Numbered from the stretch's first letter, positions 11,631-21,072 are shown. The stretch is DNA of 64,000 bases from JANPPS01 sp964242575 (GCA_964242575.1 CAXTCN010000004.1:1-64000), one strand, 5' to 3'. Numbers and translations are program-made. Notes: generated by a model from the sequence alone, not told the origin.

Positions 11631-11655
11631 GGTGGCCTTCGCGGGCCGCCTTTTT
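11631..11655 (+). terminator. Rho-independent terminator or attenuator before rimP
   Basis: GGTGGCC (11631-11637) and GGCCGCC (11644-11650) form a 7-bp stem with one G-U pair and a TTCGCG loop, followed directly by five T. It lies 17 nt before the rimP ATG. It may end the metK-trmB-acyltransferase transcript, or act as an attenuator in a rimP leader whose promoter lies at about 11590-11620. Confidence 0.7.
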
Positions 11656-11672
11656 CGTTTTTAGGTCCCTTG

Positions 11673-12203
11673 ATGACGCGTTCCGCCGGCGATGAGCCGA
11701 ACCACTCTGGCCTTGAGGCTAAAATAGCCGGCACTATCGCGCCGTCGCTGCTGGACATGGGTTATGAGCTGGTGCGGGTGCTGGTGCTCGGCCGGGAGCG
11801 GCCGACCGTGCAGGTGATGGCCGACCGGGCCGATGGCAGCCAAATCAGCGTGAACGACTGCGAACGGATCACCCACACCGTCTCCGCGCTGCTGGATGTA
11901 GAGGACCCATTGCCCGGCGCATGGACGCTCGAAGTCAGCAGCGCCGGGATCGACCGTCCGCTGACCCGGCTCAAGGACTGGGTGCGGTTCGCCGGGCACC
12001 AGGCACGGGTCGAAATGCTAATGCCGCACGAGGGCCGGCGGCGTTTCACCGGCATCATCACCGGCGCGGACGCGGACGCCGCTCGGTTGCGGCTGGACGA
12101 CGGGTCCGAGGTCGCGTTGGCCATGGCGGACATACGGCGGGCAAAGCTGCTATTGACGGATGAACTCATTGCTGCAACGGCCGGGCCACCGGTCGTGAAC
12201 TAG
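11673..12203 (+). CDS. rimP: Ribosome maturation factor RimP
   Basis: A 176-residue 30S-assembly factor. The family pattern LDMGYELVRVLV, CERITHTVSALLDVEDPLPG and LEVSSAGIDRPL is clear. The ATG at 11673 gives the conserved N-terminus. It is the first gene of the rimP-nusA-ylxR-infB-rbfA-truB-rpsO-pnp cluster, separated from nusA by 11 nt. Confidence 0.95.
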   Translation: MTRSAGDEPNHSGLEAKIAGTIAPSLLDMGYELVRVLVLGRERPTVQVMADRADGSQISVNDCERITHTVSALLDVEDPLPGAWTLEVSSAGIDRPLTRLKDWVRFAGHQARVEMLMPHEGRRRFTGIITGADADAARLRLDDGSEVALAMADIRRAKLLLTDELIAATAGPPVVN

Positions 12204-12214
12204 AGGGAAGTATC

Positions 12215-13747
12215 ATGGACACCTCCGTTTCCCGCCCCGAACTGCTGTTGGTCGCCGACGCCGTTGCGCGCGAGAAGTCGATTGAGCGTGACGAGGTGCT
12301 GGAAGCGATGGAGCAGGCCATCCAAAAGGCAGGCCGCGCCAAGTACGGCAGCGAGAAGGACATCCGCGCCACCATCGACAAAAAGACCGGCGACGTGCGC
12401 CTGTCGCGCTGGACCGAGGCTGTGGAGACGGTTGAGAACGAGGAAACGCAAATCCCGATCCACATCGCCCGCAAGTTCCAGCCGGACATCCAACTGGGCC
12501 AGCACTTAATCGACCCTTTGCCTCCAATCGACTTCGGCCGCATCGCCGCGCAGACGGCAAAACAGGTGATTGTGCAGCGGGTGCGCGAGTACGAGCGCAA
12601 GAAGCAGTATGACGAGTTCAAGGACCGCATCGGCGAGATCGTGAACGGGGTGGTGAAGCGCACCGAGTACGGCAACATGATGGTGGAGCTGGGCCGGGCC
12701 GAGGCGCTGCTGCGCCGCGACGAGCTGATCCCGCGCGAGAGTTTCCGCAACGGCGACCGGGTGCGGGCCTACATCTACGACGTGCGGGAGGAGCCGCGCG
12801 GGCCGCAAATCTTCCTGTCGCGCACCCACCCGGCGTTCCTGGCCAAGCTGTTCGCCCAGGAGGTGCCGGAAATCTACGACGGCATCATCGAGATCAAGGC
12901 GGTGGCGCGGGACCCCGGCAGCCGCGCCAAGATGGCGGTGATCTCCCGCGACCAGAGCATAGACCCGGTGGGCGCCTGCGTCGGCATGCGCGGCTCGCGG
13001 GTGCAGGCCGTGGTGCAGGAGCTGCAAGGCGAAAAGATCGACATCATCCCCTGGTCCAGCCAGCACGCGACGTTCGTGGTGAATGCCCTGGCGCCAGCCG
13101 AGGTGACCAAGGTGGTGATGGACGAGGAAGCCGGCCGGGTCGAGGTGGTGGTGCCGGACGAGCAGCTTTCGCTGGCGATTGGCCGCCGCGGGCAGAACGT
13201 GCGGCTCGCGAGCCAACTGACCCGCTGGGACATCGACATCCTGACCGAGGCGGAAGAAAGCGAGCGCCGGCAGGAGGAGTACCGCCGCCGCACCGGACTG
13301 TTCGTGGAGGCGCTGGACGTTGACGACGTGATTGCCGGGTTGCTGGTGACCGAGGGTTTCAACACCATCGAGGAGCTGGCTTACGTGCTTCCAGAGGAAC
13401 TGGCCGAGATCGAGGGCTTCGACGAGAGCGTGGCCGAGGAGCTGATCCGCCGCGGCCAGGCGTTTCTAAACCAGCGCGACGATGCGCTGACGCAGAAGCG
13501 CCAGGCGCTCGGCGTTTCGGACGACATCGCCGGCATCGAGGTGCTTAGCCCCACCATGCTGGTGGCGCTGGGCGAAAAGGGCGTGAAGACGCTGGACGAC
13601 TTGGCGGACCTCGCTTCGGACGAGCTGATTGAGATCGTTGGCGCCGACGCGATGGACGAGGACCTGGCCAACCAAGTCATCATGGCGGCACGCGCGCACT
13701 GGTTCACCGACGAGGACGCGACACCGGGGGAGGCTTCCCACGCCTGA
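12215..13747 (+). CDS. nusA: Transcription termination/antitermination protein NusA
   Basis: A 510-residue RNA-polymerase-binding elongation factor. In order: N-terminal polymerase-binding domain (about residues 1-135), S1 domain (about 136-200, GEIVNGVVKRTEYGNMMVEL), and two KH domains (about 230-345, including GMRGSRVQAVVQEL and AIGRRGQNVRLAS). Two C-terminal helix-hairpin-helix acidic repeats follow (GFNTIEELAYVLPEELAEI and a second one near residue 450). The repeats are typical of proteobacterial NusA. GAGGGAAG precedes the ATG. Its 3' end appears to overlap the start of ylxR. Confidence 0.97.
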   Translation: MDTSVSRPELLLVADAVAREKSIERDEVLEAMEQAIQKAGRAKYGSEKDIRATIDKKTGDVRLSRWTEAVETVENEETQIPIHIARKFQPDIQLGQHLIDPLPPIDFGRIAAQTAKQVIVQRVREYERKKQYDEFKDRIGEIVNGVVKRTEYGNMMVELGRAEALLRRDELIPRESFRNGDRVRAYIYDVREEPRGPQIFLSRTHPAFLAKLFAQEVPEIYDGIIEIKAVARDPGSRAKMAVISRDQSIDPVGACVGMRGSRVQAVVQELQGEKIDIIPWSSQHATFVVNALAPAEVTKVVMDEEAGRVEVVVPDEQLSLAIGRRGQNVRLASQLTRWDIDILTEAEESERRQEEYRRRTGLFVEALDVDDVIAGLLVTEGFNTIEELAYVLPEELAEIEGFDESVAEELIRRGQAFLNQRDDALTQKRQALGVSDDIAGIEVLSPTMLVALGEKGVKTLDDLADLASDELIEIVGADAMDEDLANQVIMAARAHWFTDEDATPGEASHA

Positions 13748-14384
13748 AGATATCCCCACGGCAGAGGCTATAGTCGAAGACGAGGACGAGCCGGAGACCG
13801 GTCCACTACGGCGATGCGTGGTCACGCGGGAGCGGGACTACCGAGGCCGCATGATCCGTTTCGTGGTATCGCCTGACCGGCAGGTGGTGCCTGATCTTCC
13901 TGCCAAGCTGCCGGGGCGGGGAATCTGGTTGAGTGCGCGCCGGGATGTGCTAAATACCGCGCGGACCAAGGGCGCTTTTGCCCGCGCTGCGCGTGCACAG
14001 GTCGTAGTGCCGCCGAATTTGGTGGAGGTCGTGCAGGCTGGGCTGCAGCGCCGAGTGGTGGAGCTGCTGGGCTTGACGCGCCGGGCGGGCCAATCGGTCT
14101 GCGGGTTCCAAAAAGCGCGGGAGTGGCTGCTGACCGGGCGCGCGGGCCTGGTTGTCCAGGCGGCGGACGGCAGCCCTGACGAGCGAGCCCGGTTCCTGAG
14201 CGGTGCGAAAGGCGTACGGGTGGTAGCACCGCTTCCGGCGGAAGCCCTGGGCGCGGTCTTCGGACGTGACCATATAGTGCATGTGGCGATTGCGCACGGC
14301 CGTTTGGCCGAGGCGCTGGATATAGAGACAAACCGCCTGTCCGGCATCGCCGGGCAGGACGGATCAGTTGGGGCGGGTGCATGA
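13740..14384 (+). CDS. ylxR: YlxR/L7Ae RNA-binding protein, probable ACG start
   Basis: A two-domain nucleic-acid-binding protein. The YlxR domain (PLRRCVVTRERDYRGRMIRF and PGRGIWLS) lies in the first 90 residues. It is followed by an L7Ae-like domain (ELLGLTRRAGQSVCGFQKA). Between the end of nusA and the conserved RRC motif, this frame has no ATG, GTG or TTG. The nearest canonical starts are TTG codons at 13629 and 13638, deep inside nusA. ACG at 13740 lies 7 nt after GGGGAGG and gives 214 residues beginning at PEDIPTAEA. An ATG-to-ACG change here would be silent in nusA (CAT/CAC, both His). The end overlaps infB by ATGA. The function is strong; the start is inferred. Confidence 0.85.
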   Translation, partial: TPEDIPTAEAIVEDEDEPETGPLRRCVVTRERDYRGRMIRFVVSPDRQVVPDLPAKLPGRGIWLSARRDVLNTARTKGAFARAARAQVVVPPNLVEVVQAGLQRRVVELLGLTRRAGQSVCGFQKAREWLLTGRAGLVVQAADGSPDERARFLSGAKGVRVVAPLPAEALGAVFGRDHIVHVAIAHGRLAEALDIETNRLSGIAGQDGSVGAGA

Positions 14385-17011
14385 GCGACGGCAACGAACA
14401 AGACGCGGTCAAGGGCAGGCTTTCGCTGCGACCGGCGGGACGTGGAGATGTGGGCCGGACCGTGGACGCGGGATCGGTGCGGCAGAGCTTCAGCCATGGC
14501 CGCTCCAAGGTCGTGCAGGTGGAGGTGCGAAAGAAGCGCGCAACGTTGGCGCCGCCGGCTCCGACCGGCCCGGCGCCGGTTGCCGCCGTGGTGCCTGGCG
14601 CGCCGCCTCGCCCGACGACGCCCGGACGGCCGCCGGCCGGCGCAGGACGTGCGCTGACCGCGACCGAGATTGCGGTACGGCAGCGCGTGCTGGCTGAACA
14701 GGTGAAGGACCAGGCTCGGCGCGAAGCCGAACGACGCGAGCAGGAAAAAATTTCGATCCTTTCCGCTGCCGAGGAGGCACGCCGCCGCGAGGACGAGGCC
14801 CGCAAGGCCGCCGAGGAGGAGGCTCGCCTTGCCGCCGAGGAGGCGCAGCGCCTCAAGGCCGAGGAGGCCGCGCGCATCGCGGCCGAAGCCGCTCCGCCCG
14901 TGGTGGCCAAGGCGCCAGTTGCCGCTCCGGCGCCGGGCCGCCCTGCCGCGCCTGCCGCACCCGGCACCCCGGTCGAGACGCTCCGCCTCAAGCCGAACAA
15001 GCCCGAGGACGAGGAAGCGCCGCGCCGCCGGCCTGGTGGGTTGGCGCTGCCCGGCCGCAAGCCGGTGCCGGTGGTGAAAAAGGTGGTGGACGACCGCCGC
15101 CGTCCGGGCCGCATCGACGTGATCGCAGCCATTGAGGGCGACGACGACAAGTCCCGCAGCCTCGCCTCGGTGCGCCGCCAACGGGAGCGGGAGCGCCGTC
15201 AGGCCGAGCTTGAGATGCTGCGGAGCGACCAGGTCAAGGTCGTGCGCGACGTCGTGCTGCCGGACGCGATCACGGTGCAGGAGCTGGCGAACCGCATGGC
15301 GGCGCGCATTCCGGACGTGATCAAGGCGCTGATGCGCATGGGCGTCATGGCGACCGTGACGCAGGTGCTGGACTCCGACACTGCCGAGCTGGTGGTGCAG
15401 GAGTTCGGCCACCGTGCCCGCCGGGTCAGCGAGAGCGACGTGGAGTTGGGCATTGATGGTGACGAGGACATCGACACTGACATGCAGCCGCGCGCCCCAG
15501 TGGTCACCATCATGGGCCACGTGGACCATGGCAAGACCAGCCTGCTGGACGCGCTGCGCAGCACCGACGTGGCCGCCGGCGAGGCTGGCGGCATTACCCA
15601 GCACATCGGCGCCTACCAGGTGCAGTTGACAGGAAGCGATGGGAAGCCCGGCAACCGGATCACCTTCATCGACACGCCGGGCCACGAGGCGTTCACCGCC
15701 ATGCGCAGCCGCGGCGCGTCGGTGACGGACATCGTCGTGCTGGTGGTGGCGGCCGATGACGGCGTGATGCCGCAAACCATCGAGGCGATCCGCCACGCCA
15801 AGGCGGCCAACGCGCCGCTGATCGTGGCCATCAACAAGATGGACAAGCCGGACGCCAACCCGGACCGCGTGCGGCAGGAGTTGCTGAGCTACGAGGTCGT
15901 GGTCGAGGAGATGGGCGGCGACACCCAGGACGTGGAGGTCTCGGCTACCAAGCGGCTGAACCTCGACAAGCTGCAGGAGGCCATCCTGTTGCAGGCCGAA
16001 ATCCTCGATCTGCGCGCCAACCCGGACCGTTCGGCGGAGGGTTCGGTGATCGAGAGCCGGCTGGACCGCGGGCGTGGCCCGGTGGCGACCATGCTGGTGC
16101 AGAAGGGCACCTTGAACCAGGGCGACATCGTGGTGGCCGGCGCCGAGTGGGGCCGTGTGCGCGCCATGCTCGACGACAAGGGCAAGCAGATCAAGGTGGC
16201 TGGCCCTTCAGCGCCAGTCGAAATCCTCGGCTTGTCCAGCGTGCCGACCGCGGGCGAGCCGTTCGTGGTGGTGGAAAACGAGACGCGGGCGCGCGAGATC
16301 AGCGAGTTCCGGCAACGCAAGCTGAAGGATCGCAGCTCGGCCGGCGTCACCGCGGCGCGCGGCACCTTGGAGGAGATGCTGGCCCGTGCCGTAGCGGGCG
16401 AGCTGAAGGAGGTCGCGATCGTCGTGAAGGCGGACGTGCAGGGCAGCGCCGAGGCCATCCAGGGTGCCGTGCTGAAGCTCGCGCACGAGGAGGTCAAGGT
16501 GCGCGTGCTGCTGTCCGCCGTGGGGCAGATCACCGAGAGCGACATCCAGTTGGCGCGGGCGTCGGACGCGGTTGTGGTGGCGTTCAACGTGCGCGCCACC
16601 AGCCAGGCGCGGGAGCTGGCGGTACGGGACGGGGTGGATATCCGCTACTACTCCATCATCTACGATGTTGCCGACGACATCGAAAAGATGGTCAAGGGCA
16701 AGGTCGCCCCGAAGGCGCGGGAGAATTTCCTGGGCTACGCTGAAATCCGGAAGGTGTTCGACATCACCAAGACCGGCAAGGTCGCCGGCTGCATGGTGAC
16801 CGAAGGCCTGGTGAAGCGTGGCTCCGGCGTACGGCTGTTGCGGGACGGCGTGGTGATCCACAACGGCGAGCTGAGCCAGCTCAAGCGCTTCAAGGACGAC
16901 GTGCGCGAGGTGGCGCGCGGCTATGAGTGCGGCCTGAGCTTCGCCGGGTTCAACGACCTGCAAGAGGGCGATATGGTCGAGTGCTTTGAGATCGAGATGG
17001 TCCCGGGTTGA
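14381..17011 (+). CDS. infB: Translation initiation factor IF-2
   Basis: An 876-residue GTPase that places initiator tRNA on the 30S subunit. Layout: a basic N-terminus, a long Ala/Glu/Arg-rich linker (about residues 90-240) with a proline stretch, and an IF2_N-type segment (about 285-340). The G domain follows, with GHVDHGKTSLLDAL near residue 379, DTPGHEAF, and NKMD. Domains II-IV end in VPG. The linker explains several long meaningless antisense reading frames. The ATG overlaps the ylxR stop by 4 nt, and the TGA overlaps the TTG of rbfA. Confidence 0.97.
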   Translation: MSDGNEQDAVKGRLSLRPAGRGDVGRTVDAGSVRQSFSHGRSKVVQVEVRKKRATLAPPAPTGPAPVAAVVPGAPPRPTTPGRPPAGAGRALTATEIAVRQRVLAEQVKDQARREAERREQEKISILSAAEEARRREDEARKAAEEEARLAAEEAQRLKAEEAARIAAEAAPPVVAKAPVAAPAPGRPAAPAAPGTPVETLRLKPNKPEDEEAPRRRPGGLALPGRKPVPVVKKVVDDRRRPGRIDVIAAIEGDDDKSRSLASVRRQRERERRQAELEMLRSDQVKVVRDVVLPDAITVQELANRMAARIPDVIKALMRMGVMATVTQVLDSDTAELVVQEFGHRARRVSESDVELGIDGDEDIDTDMQPRAPVVTIMGHVDHGKTSLLDALRSTDVAAGEAGGITQHIGAYQVQLTGSDGKPGNRITFIDTPGHEAFTAMRSRGASVTDIVVLVVAADDGVMPQTIEAIRHAKAANAPLIVAINKMDKPDANPDRVRQELLSYEVVVEEMGGDTQDVEVSATKRLNLDKLQEAILLQAEILDLRANPDRSAEGSVIESRLDRGRGPVATMLVQKGTLNQGDIVVAGAEWGRVRAMLDDKGKQIKVAGPSAPVEILGLSSVPTAGEPFVVVENETRAREISEFRQRKLKDRSSAGVTAARGTLEEMLARAVAGELKEVAIVVKADVQGSAEAIQGAVLKLAHEEVKVRVLLSAVGQITESDIQLARASDAVVVAFNVRATSQARELAVRDGVDIRYYSIIYDVADDIEKMVKGKVAPKARENFLGYAEIRKVFDITKTGKVAGCMVTEGLVKRGSGVRLLRDGVVIHNGELSQLKRFKDDVREVARGYECGLSFAGFNDLQEGDMVECFEIEMVPG

Positions 17012-17418
17012 CGAAGGCGCGCGCAAAGAACGCAGCCAAGGCTCCCACCCAGCGGCAGTTGCGCGTGTCCGAGGAAATCCGGCACGTGCTTTCGGCGCTG
17101 TTCATGCGGGGCGAGTTCCGCGATCCGGAATTGGCTGACGCCCGGGTGACAGTGACCGAGGTGCGTATCAGCCCGGACCTTAAGAACGCCACCGCCTTCG
17201 TGGCCCGGCTGGGGCGTACTGACATCGACGCCTTGCTGCCGGCGCTGAAGCGGGCCGCGCCGTATCTGCGCACTCAGATCGCGCACGAGATGCGGCTGCG
17301 GATTGCGCCGCAAGTGTCGTTCCAGCCGGACACGACGCTGGACTACGCGATGCACGTGGACGCGCTGTTGCGGGCGCCGGACGTGGCACGCGACTTGGCG
17401 CCGAAAGCAGAAGAATGA
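17008..17418 (+). CDS. rbfA: 30S ribosome-binding factor RbfA
   Basis: A 136-residue cold-shock ribosome maturation factor that binds helix 45/1 of 16S rRNA. The KH-like core RVSEEIRHVLSALFMRGEF ... VTVTEVRISPDLKNA is clear. The TTG start overlaps the infB stop by 4 nt, and the stop overlaps the truB ATG by 4 nt. Confidence 0.94.
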   Translation: MTKARAKNAAKAPTQRQLRVSEEIRHVLSALFMRGEFRDPELADARVTVTEVRISPDLKNATAFVARLGRTDIDALLPALKRAAPYLRTQIAHEMRLRIAPQVSFQPDTTLDYAMHVDALLRAPDVARDLAPKAEE

Positions 17419-18338
17419 GCATGCGGAAAAAGCGGGGCCGGGCGTTGAACGGCTGGCTGGTGGTGGACAAGCCGCCCGGCATGACCAGCACGGACGTGGT
17501 GAACCGGGTCAAGCGTGGCTTTGACGCGCAGAAGGCCGGGCATGGCGGCACGCTGGACCCGTTGGCGACCGGGGTGCTGCCGATTGCATTTGGGCACGCG
17601 ACCAAGACGGTGCCTTATGTGATGGACGGCACCAAGCTGTACCGTTTCACCCTGGCGTTCGGTGACGCGCGGGACACTGACGACTCGGATGGGGCGACGG
17701 TCGGGCTGTCTCCGGTACGGCCTACCGATGCGCAGATCGCCGCCGCCCTGCCCCGCTTCATCGGCGACATTATGCAGGTCCCTCCGGCGTACTCCGCCAT
17801 TAAGGTTGCCGGTGAACGCGCTTACGACATGGCGCGGGAGGGCCGCGCGCCGGTGCTGGAGCCGCGGCCGGCGCGGGTGGACCGGTTCGCGTTGATCGAG
17901 CGCACCGATGACACCGCCGTGTTCGAGGTGCAGTCCGGCAAGGGCGTCTATATGCGCAGCCTGGCGCGGGACCTGGCCATCGCGTGCGGCACGCTGGGCC
18001 ACGTTGCGGCGCTGCGGCGGCTGCGGGTGGGGCCGTTCCTCGAGTCCCACGCGATTTCCCTGGACAAATGCGTGCGTGAGGCAGACAACCCGCCAGCATC
18101 CCCGGACCTCCTGCTTCCGGTCATGACCGCGCTGGCCGACATCCCGGCGCTGGCCTTGACTGAGCCGGAGGCCTTCGGTCTGTCGAATGGCCAGGCAATC
18201 AACTTGGTCGATTTGATGGGCCGCATTCCACAGACGGCCGACCCCGAGGGTGGGTTGGCCCGTGCCATGGCGGGGGGGCGCGTCATCGGGCTATGCCGGC
18301 TGTCTGACGGCTGGCTTAAGCCCGAGCGCCTTCTTTAA
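17415..18338 (+). CDS. truB: tRNA pseudouridine(55) synthase
   Basis: A 307-residue enzyme that forms pseudouridine 55 in the T-loop of tRNA. The catalytic aspartate is D48 in GGTLDPLATG, and LVVDKPPGMTS precedes it. The C-terminal region is a PUA-like domain. It overlaps rbfA by 4 nt and is followed 22 nt later by rpsO. Confidence 0.96.
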   Translation: MSMRKKRGRALNGWLVVDKPPGMTSTDVVNRVKRGFDAQKAGHGGTLDPLATGVLPIAFGHATKTVPYVMDGTKLYRFTLAFGDARDTDDSDGATVGLSPVRPTDAQIAAALPRFIGDIMQVPPAYSAIKVAGERAYDMAREGRAPVLEPRPARVDRFALIERTDDTAVFEVQSGKGVYMRSLARDLAIACGTLGHVAALRRLRVGPFLESHAISLDKCVREADNPPASPDLLLPVMTALADIPALALTEPEAFGLSNGQAINLVDLMGRIPQTADPEGGLARAMAGGRVIGLCRLSDGWLKPERLL

Positions 18339-18360
18339 CCCCTAATACGGAGTAAATCCG

Positions 18361-18630
18361 ATGTCGATCACCGCGGAGCGTCGCACGACGCTCGTGTCCG
18401 AGTACGCCACCGGGGCCGCCGACACCGGCAGCCCAGAAGTGCAAGTGGCACTTGCGTCGGAGCGTATCACCAATCTCACTGAACACCTTAAGGTGCACGC
18501 CAAGGATTTCCACAGCCGGCGCGGGCTGCTGATGCTGGTCGGCCGCCGCCGCCGCCTGCTGGATCACCTAAAGAAAAAGGACGCGGGACGCTACCAGGCG
18601 TTGATTACCCGCTTGGGCCTTCGCCGCTAA
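18361..18630 (+). CDS. rpsO: 30S ribosomal protein S15
   Basis: An 89-residue primary-binding ribosomal protein with the usual TGSPEVQVALASERI, LTEHLKVHAKDFHSRRGLL and RRRRLLDHLKKKD segments. Length matches the family exactly. The leader between truB and the ATG is only 22 nt (CGGAG present), so any autoregulatory pseudoknot would have to include truB sequence. Confidence 0.97.
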   Translation: MSITAERRTTLVSEYATGAADTGSPEVQVALASERITNLTEHLKVHAKDFHSRRGLLMLVGRRRRLLDHLKKKDAGRYQALITRLGLRR

Positions 18631-18672
18631 GACTTATGTAACGTTCGGGTGTCATCGTGACGCCCGGACAAC

Positions 18673-18692
18673 GCGGGGCCGTTTCGCCCCGC
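18673..18692 (+). other. Stable hairpin between rpsO and pnp
   Basis: GCGGGGC (18673-18679) pairs perfectly with GCCCCGC (18686-18692) around a CGTTTC loop. No T-run follows. In Escherichia coli the rpsO-pnp gap carries a terminator and an RNase III-cut hairpin through which PNPase controls its own mRNA. This hairpin could play either part. The rest of the 241-nt gap (18631-18871) has no convincing gene. Confidence 0.55.
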
Positions 18693-18871
18693 ACCGCCGT
18701 GACCCGGCGGCAACAAGCAGTTCGGTCCGGACCACGGACAGCGACGGCTCCTCCGGCGACATGGCGTCGCGGTTGCGCAAGCAGCCCGCCCCATGTGGCC
18801 CGAGACGCCGCACCCGCCGGCCCCCGCAACCGATCGCTCGTTGCCCCCTCCGGCTTAGAAAGGGACAACGC

Positions 18872-21052
18872 ATGTTCAACTATTTCCGCAAAGAACTCGA
18901 TTGGGGCGGCCGTAAGCTGGTGCTGGAAACCGGCAAGATCGCCCGGCAAGCCGACGGCGCCGTGCTGGCACGGTATGGCGACACCATCGTGCTGTGCACC
19001 GCCGTGGGCGTGCGAAGCGCGAAGCCTGGGCAAGACTTCTTCCCGCTCACGGTGAACTACCAGGAAAAGGCGTTCGCCGCTGGCAAAATCCCAGGCGGCT
19101 TCTTCAAGCGCGAGGGCCGGCCGTCCGAAAAAGAAGTGCTGGTCAGTCGCTTAATCGACCGGCCGATCCGCCCGCTGTTCCCCCAAGGGTTCCGCAACGA
19201 GGTGCAGGTCGTGGCCACCGTGCTGAGCCATGACATGGAAAACGACCCGGACGTGGTAGCGATGATCGGTTGCTCGGCCGCGCTCACGTTATCCGGCATC
19301 CCGTTTTTCGGCCCGGTCGGCGCGGCGCGGGTGGGCTTCGCCGAAGGCGCATACATCCTGAACCCAACGGCTGAACAGTTGGCGGCCAGCAAGCTTGACC
19401 TCGTGCTGGCCGGCACGAGCGAGGGTGTGCTGATGGTCGAGAGCGAAGCGCAGGAGCTGTCGGAGGACGTGATGCTCGGCGCCGTGACATTCGGCCACCA
19501 ACATTTCCAGCCGGTAATCCAGGCGATCATCGAGTTGGCGGAGCACGCGGCAAAGGAGCCGTGGGAGTTGCCGGAGCCTGCACCGGAGTTGGCGGCGCTG
19601 ACCGCCCGCGTTGACGCAGCCGCACGGGCCGGCCTAGCCGAGGCGTATCAGGAGCGGTTGAAGCAGGTTCGGCAGGACAGGGTCGGCGCGACCAAAAAGG
19701 CCGCCATGGAGGCGTTGGCCGCCGACGGCATCGACGCCGAACAGGCGAAGCCGCTGTTCAAGGCGCTGGAGGCCGATGTGGTCCGCAACGCCATCTTGGA
19801 TACTGGCCTGCGGATCGACGGACGCGATACCAAGACCGTGCGGCAGATCGTGTCCGAGGTCGGCGTGCTGCCCCGCGCGCACGGCAGCAGCCTGTTCACC
19901 CGTGGCGAGACGCAGGCACTATGCGTCGCGACCCTGGGCACCGGACAGGACGAGCAGGTCATCGACGCCCTGGAAGGCGAGCGGCGCGAGCATTTCATGC
20001 TGCACTACAACTTCCCTCCGTACTCGGTCGGCGAAGCCGGGCGCATGGGCAGCCCCGGCCGGCGCGAGATCGGCCACGGTAAGCTCGCCTACCGCGCCGT
20101 GCGGCCAGTGCTGCCGGGCAAGGATGTGTTCCCCTATACCATGCGGGTCGTGAGCGAGATCACCGAGAGCAACGGCAGCTCCTCCATGGCGACGGTGTGC
20201 GGCACCAGCCTGGCGCTGATGGACGCTGGCGTGCCGTTGGTGCGGCCGGTGGCGGGCATCGCCATGGGGCTTATCAAAGAGGACCGCGGCTTTGCCGTAC
20301 TGTCCGACATCCTGGGCGACGAGGACTTCCTGGGCGACATGGACTTCAAGGTGGCCGGGTCCGAACAGGGCGTGACCAGCTTGCAGATGGACATCAAGAT
20401 CACCTCGATCACCCCGGACATCATGCGGATCGCGTTGGACCAGGCGCGTGACGGGCGTTTGCACATCCTGGGCGAAATGGCCAAGGCGTTGCAGGGCGCC
20501 CGGACCGACGTGGCCGCGACCGCGCCGCGCATCACCATCATCACCGTGCCGAAAGAGAAAATCCGCGACGTGATCGGCACCGGCGGCAAGGTGATCCGCG
20601 AGATCGTGGCCGAGAGCGGCGCCAAGATCGACATTGAAGACGATGGCACCATTAAAATCGCCGCGACCACGGAGGAGGCCAGCCAGAAAGCCATCGACAT
20701 GATCCGCGGGATCGTGGCGGAGCCGGAAGTGGGCCAAATCTACAACGGCAAGGTGGTCAAGACCGCCGAGTTCGGCGCGTTCGTGAACTTCCTCGGCGCG
20801 AAGGACGGTCTGGTGCACATCAGCGAGTTGCAGCAAGGCCGGGTGCAGAAGACAACCGATGTCGTGAACCAGGGCGACCAAGTGAAAGTTAAGGTGCTGG
20901 GCTTCGACGACCGCGGCAAGGTGAAGCTGTCGATGCGCGTGGTGGACCAGGCTACCGGGGCGGACATCACCGAGCAGGTTGGCAGCAAGCCAGGCGGCGG
21001 ACGCGAGGGCGGCCGGCGCGAGCGGTCGGAGTCCGATGCTGCGGCAGAGTAA
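18872..21052 (+). CDS. pnp: Polyribonucleotide nucleotidyltransferase
   Basis: A 726-residue phosphorolytic 3'-5' exoribonuclease and degradosome component. Two RNase PH domains flank a helical linker. The second (about residues 310-540) holds the active-site GSSLFTRGETQAL and the run FPPYSVGEAGRMGSPGRREIGHG. KH (GTGGKVIREIVAESGAKIDI) and S1 (GKVVKTAEFGAFVNF) domains follow. The ATG at 18872 has AAAGGGA upstream; in-frame codons before it lie in the leader. It probably shares a transcript with rpsO. Confidence 0.97.
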   Translation: MFNYFRKELDWGGRKLVLETGKIARQADGAVLARYGDTIVLCTAVGVRSAKPGQDFFPLTVNYQEKAFAAGKIPGGFFKREGRPSEKEVLVSRLIDRPIRPLFPQGFRNEVQVVATVLSHDMENDPDVVAMIGCSAALTLSGIPFFGPVGAARVGFAEGAYILNPTAEQLAASKLDLVLAGTSEGVLMVESEAQELSEDVMLGAVTFGHQHFQPVIQAIIELAEHAAKEPWELPEPAPELAALTARVDAAARAGLAEAYQERLKQVRQDRVGATKKAAMEALAADGIDAEQAKPLFKALEADVVRNAILDTGLRIDGRDTKTVRQIVSEVGVLPRAHGSSLFTRGETQALCVATLGTGQDEQVIDALEGERREHFMLHYNFPPYSVGEAGRMGSPGRREIGHGKLAYRAVRPVLPGKDVFPYTMRVVSEITESNGSSSMATVCGTSLALMDAGVPLVRPVAGIAMGLIKEDRGFAVLSDILGDEDFLGDMDFKVAGSEQGVTSLQMDIKITSITPDIMRIALDQARDGRLHILGEMAKALQGARTDVAATAPRITIITVPKEKIRDVIGTGGKVIREIVAESGAKIDIEDDGTIKIAATTEEASQKAIDMIRGIVAEPEVGQIYNGKVVKTAEFGAFVNFLGAKDGLVHISELQQGRVQKTTDVVNQGDQVKVKVLGFDDRGKVKLSMRVVDQATGADITEQVGSKPGGGREGGRRERSESDAAAE

Positions 21053-21072
21053 CATACCGCATTAAAAGTTTA

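Noticed and set aside
13838..15796. 652-codon open frame on the minus strand across ylxR and infB
   Set aside because: It lies antisense to two strongly recognised genes and is produced by their GC-rich third positions and the infB Ala/Glu linker. No family text is seen in it.
18657..18871. Small open frames in the rpsO-pnp gap
   Set aside because: They have no ribosome site or conserved text, and the gap is better explained as a structured leader.
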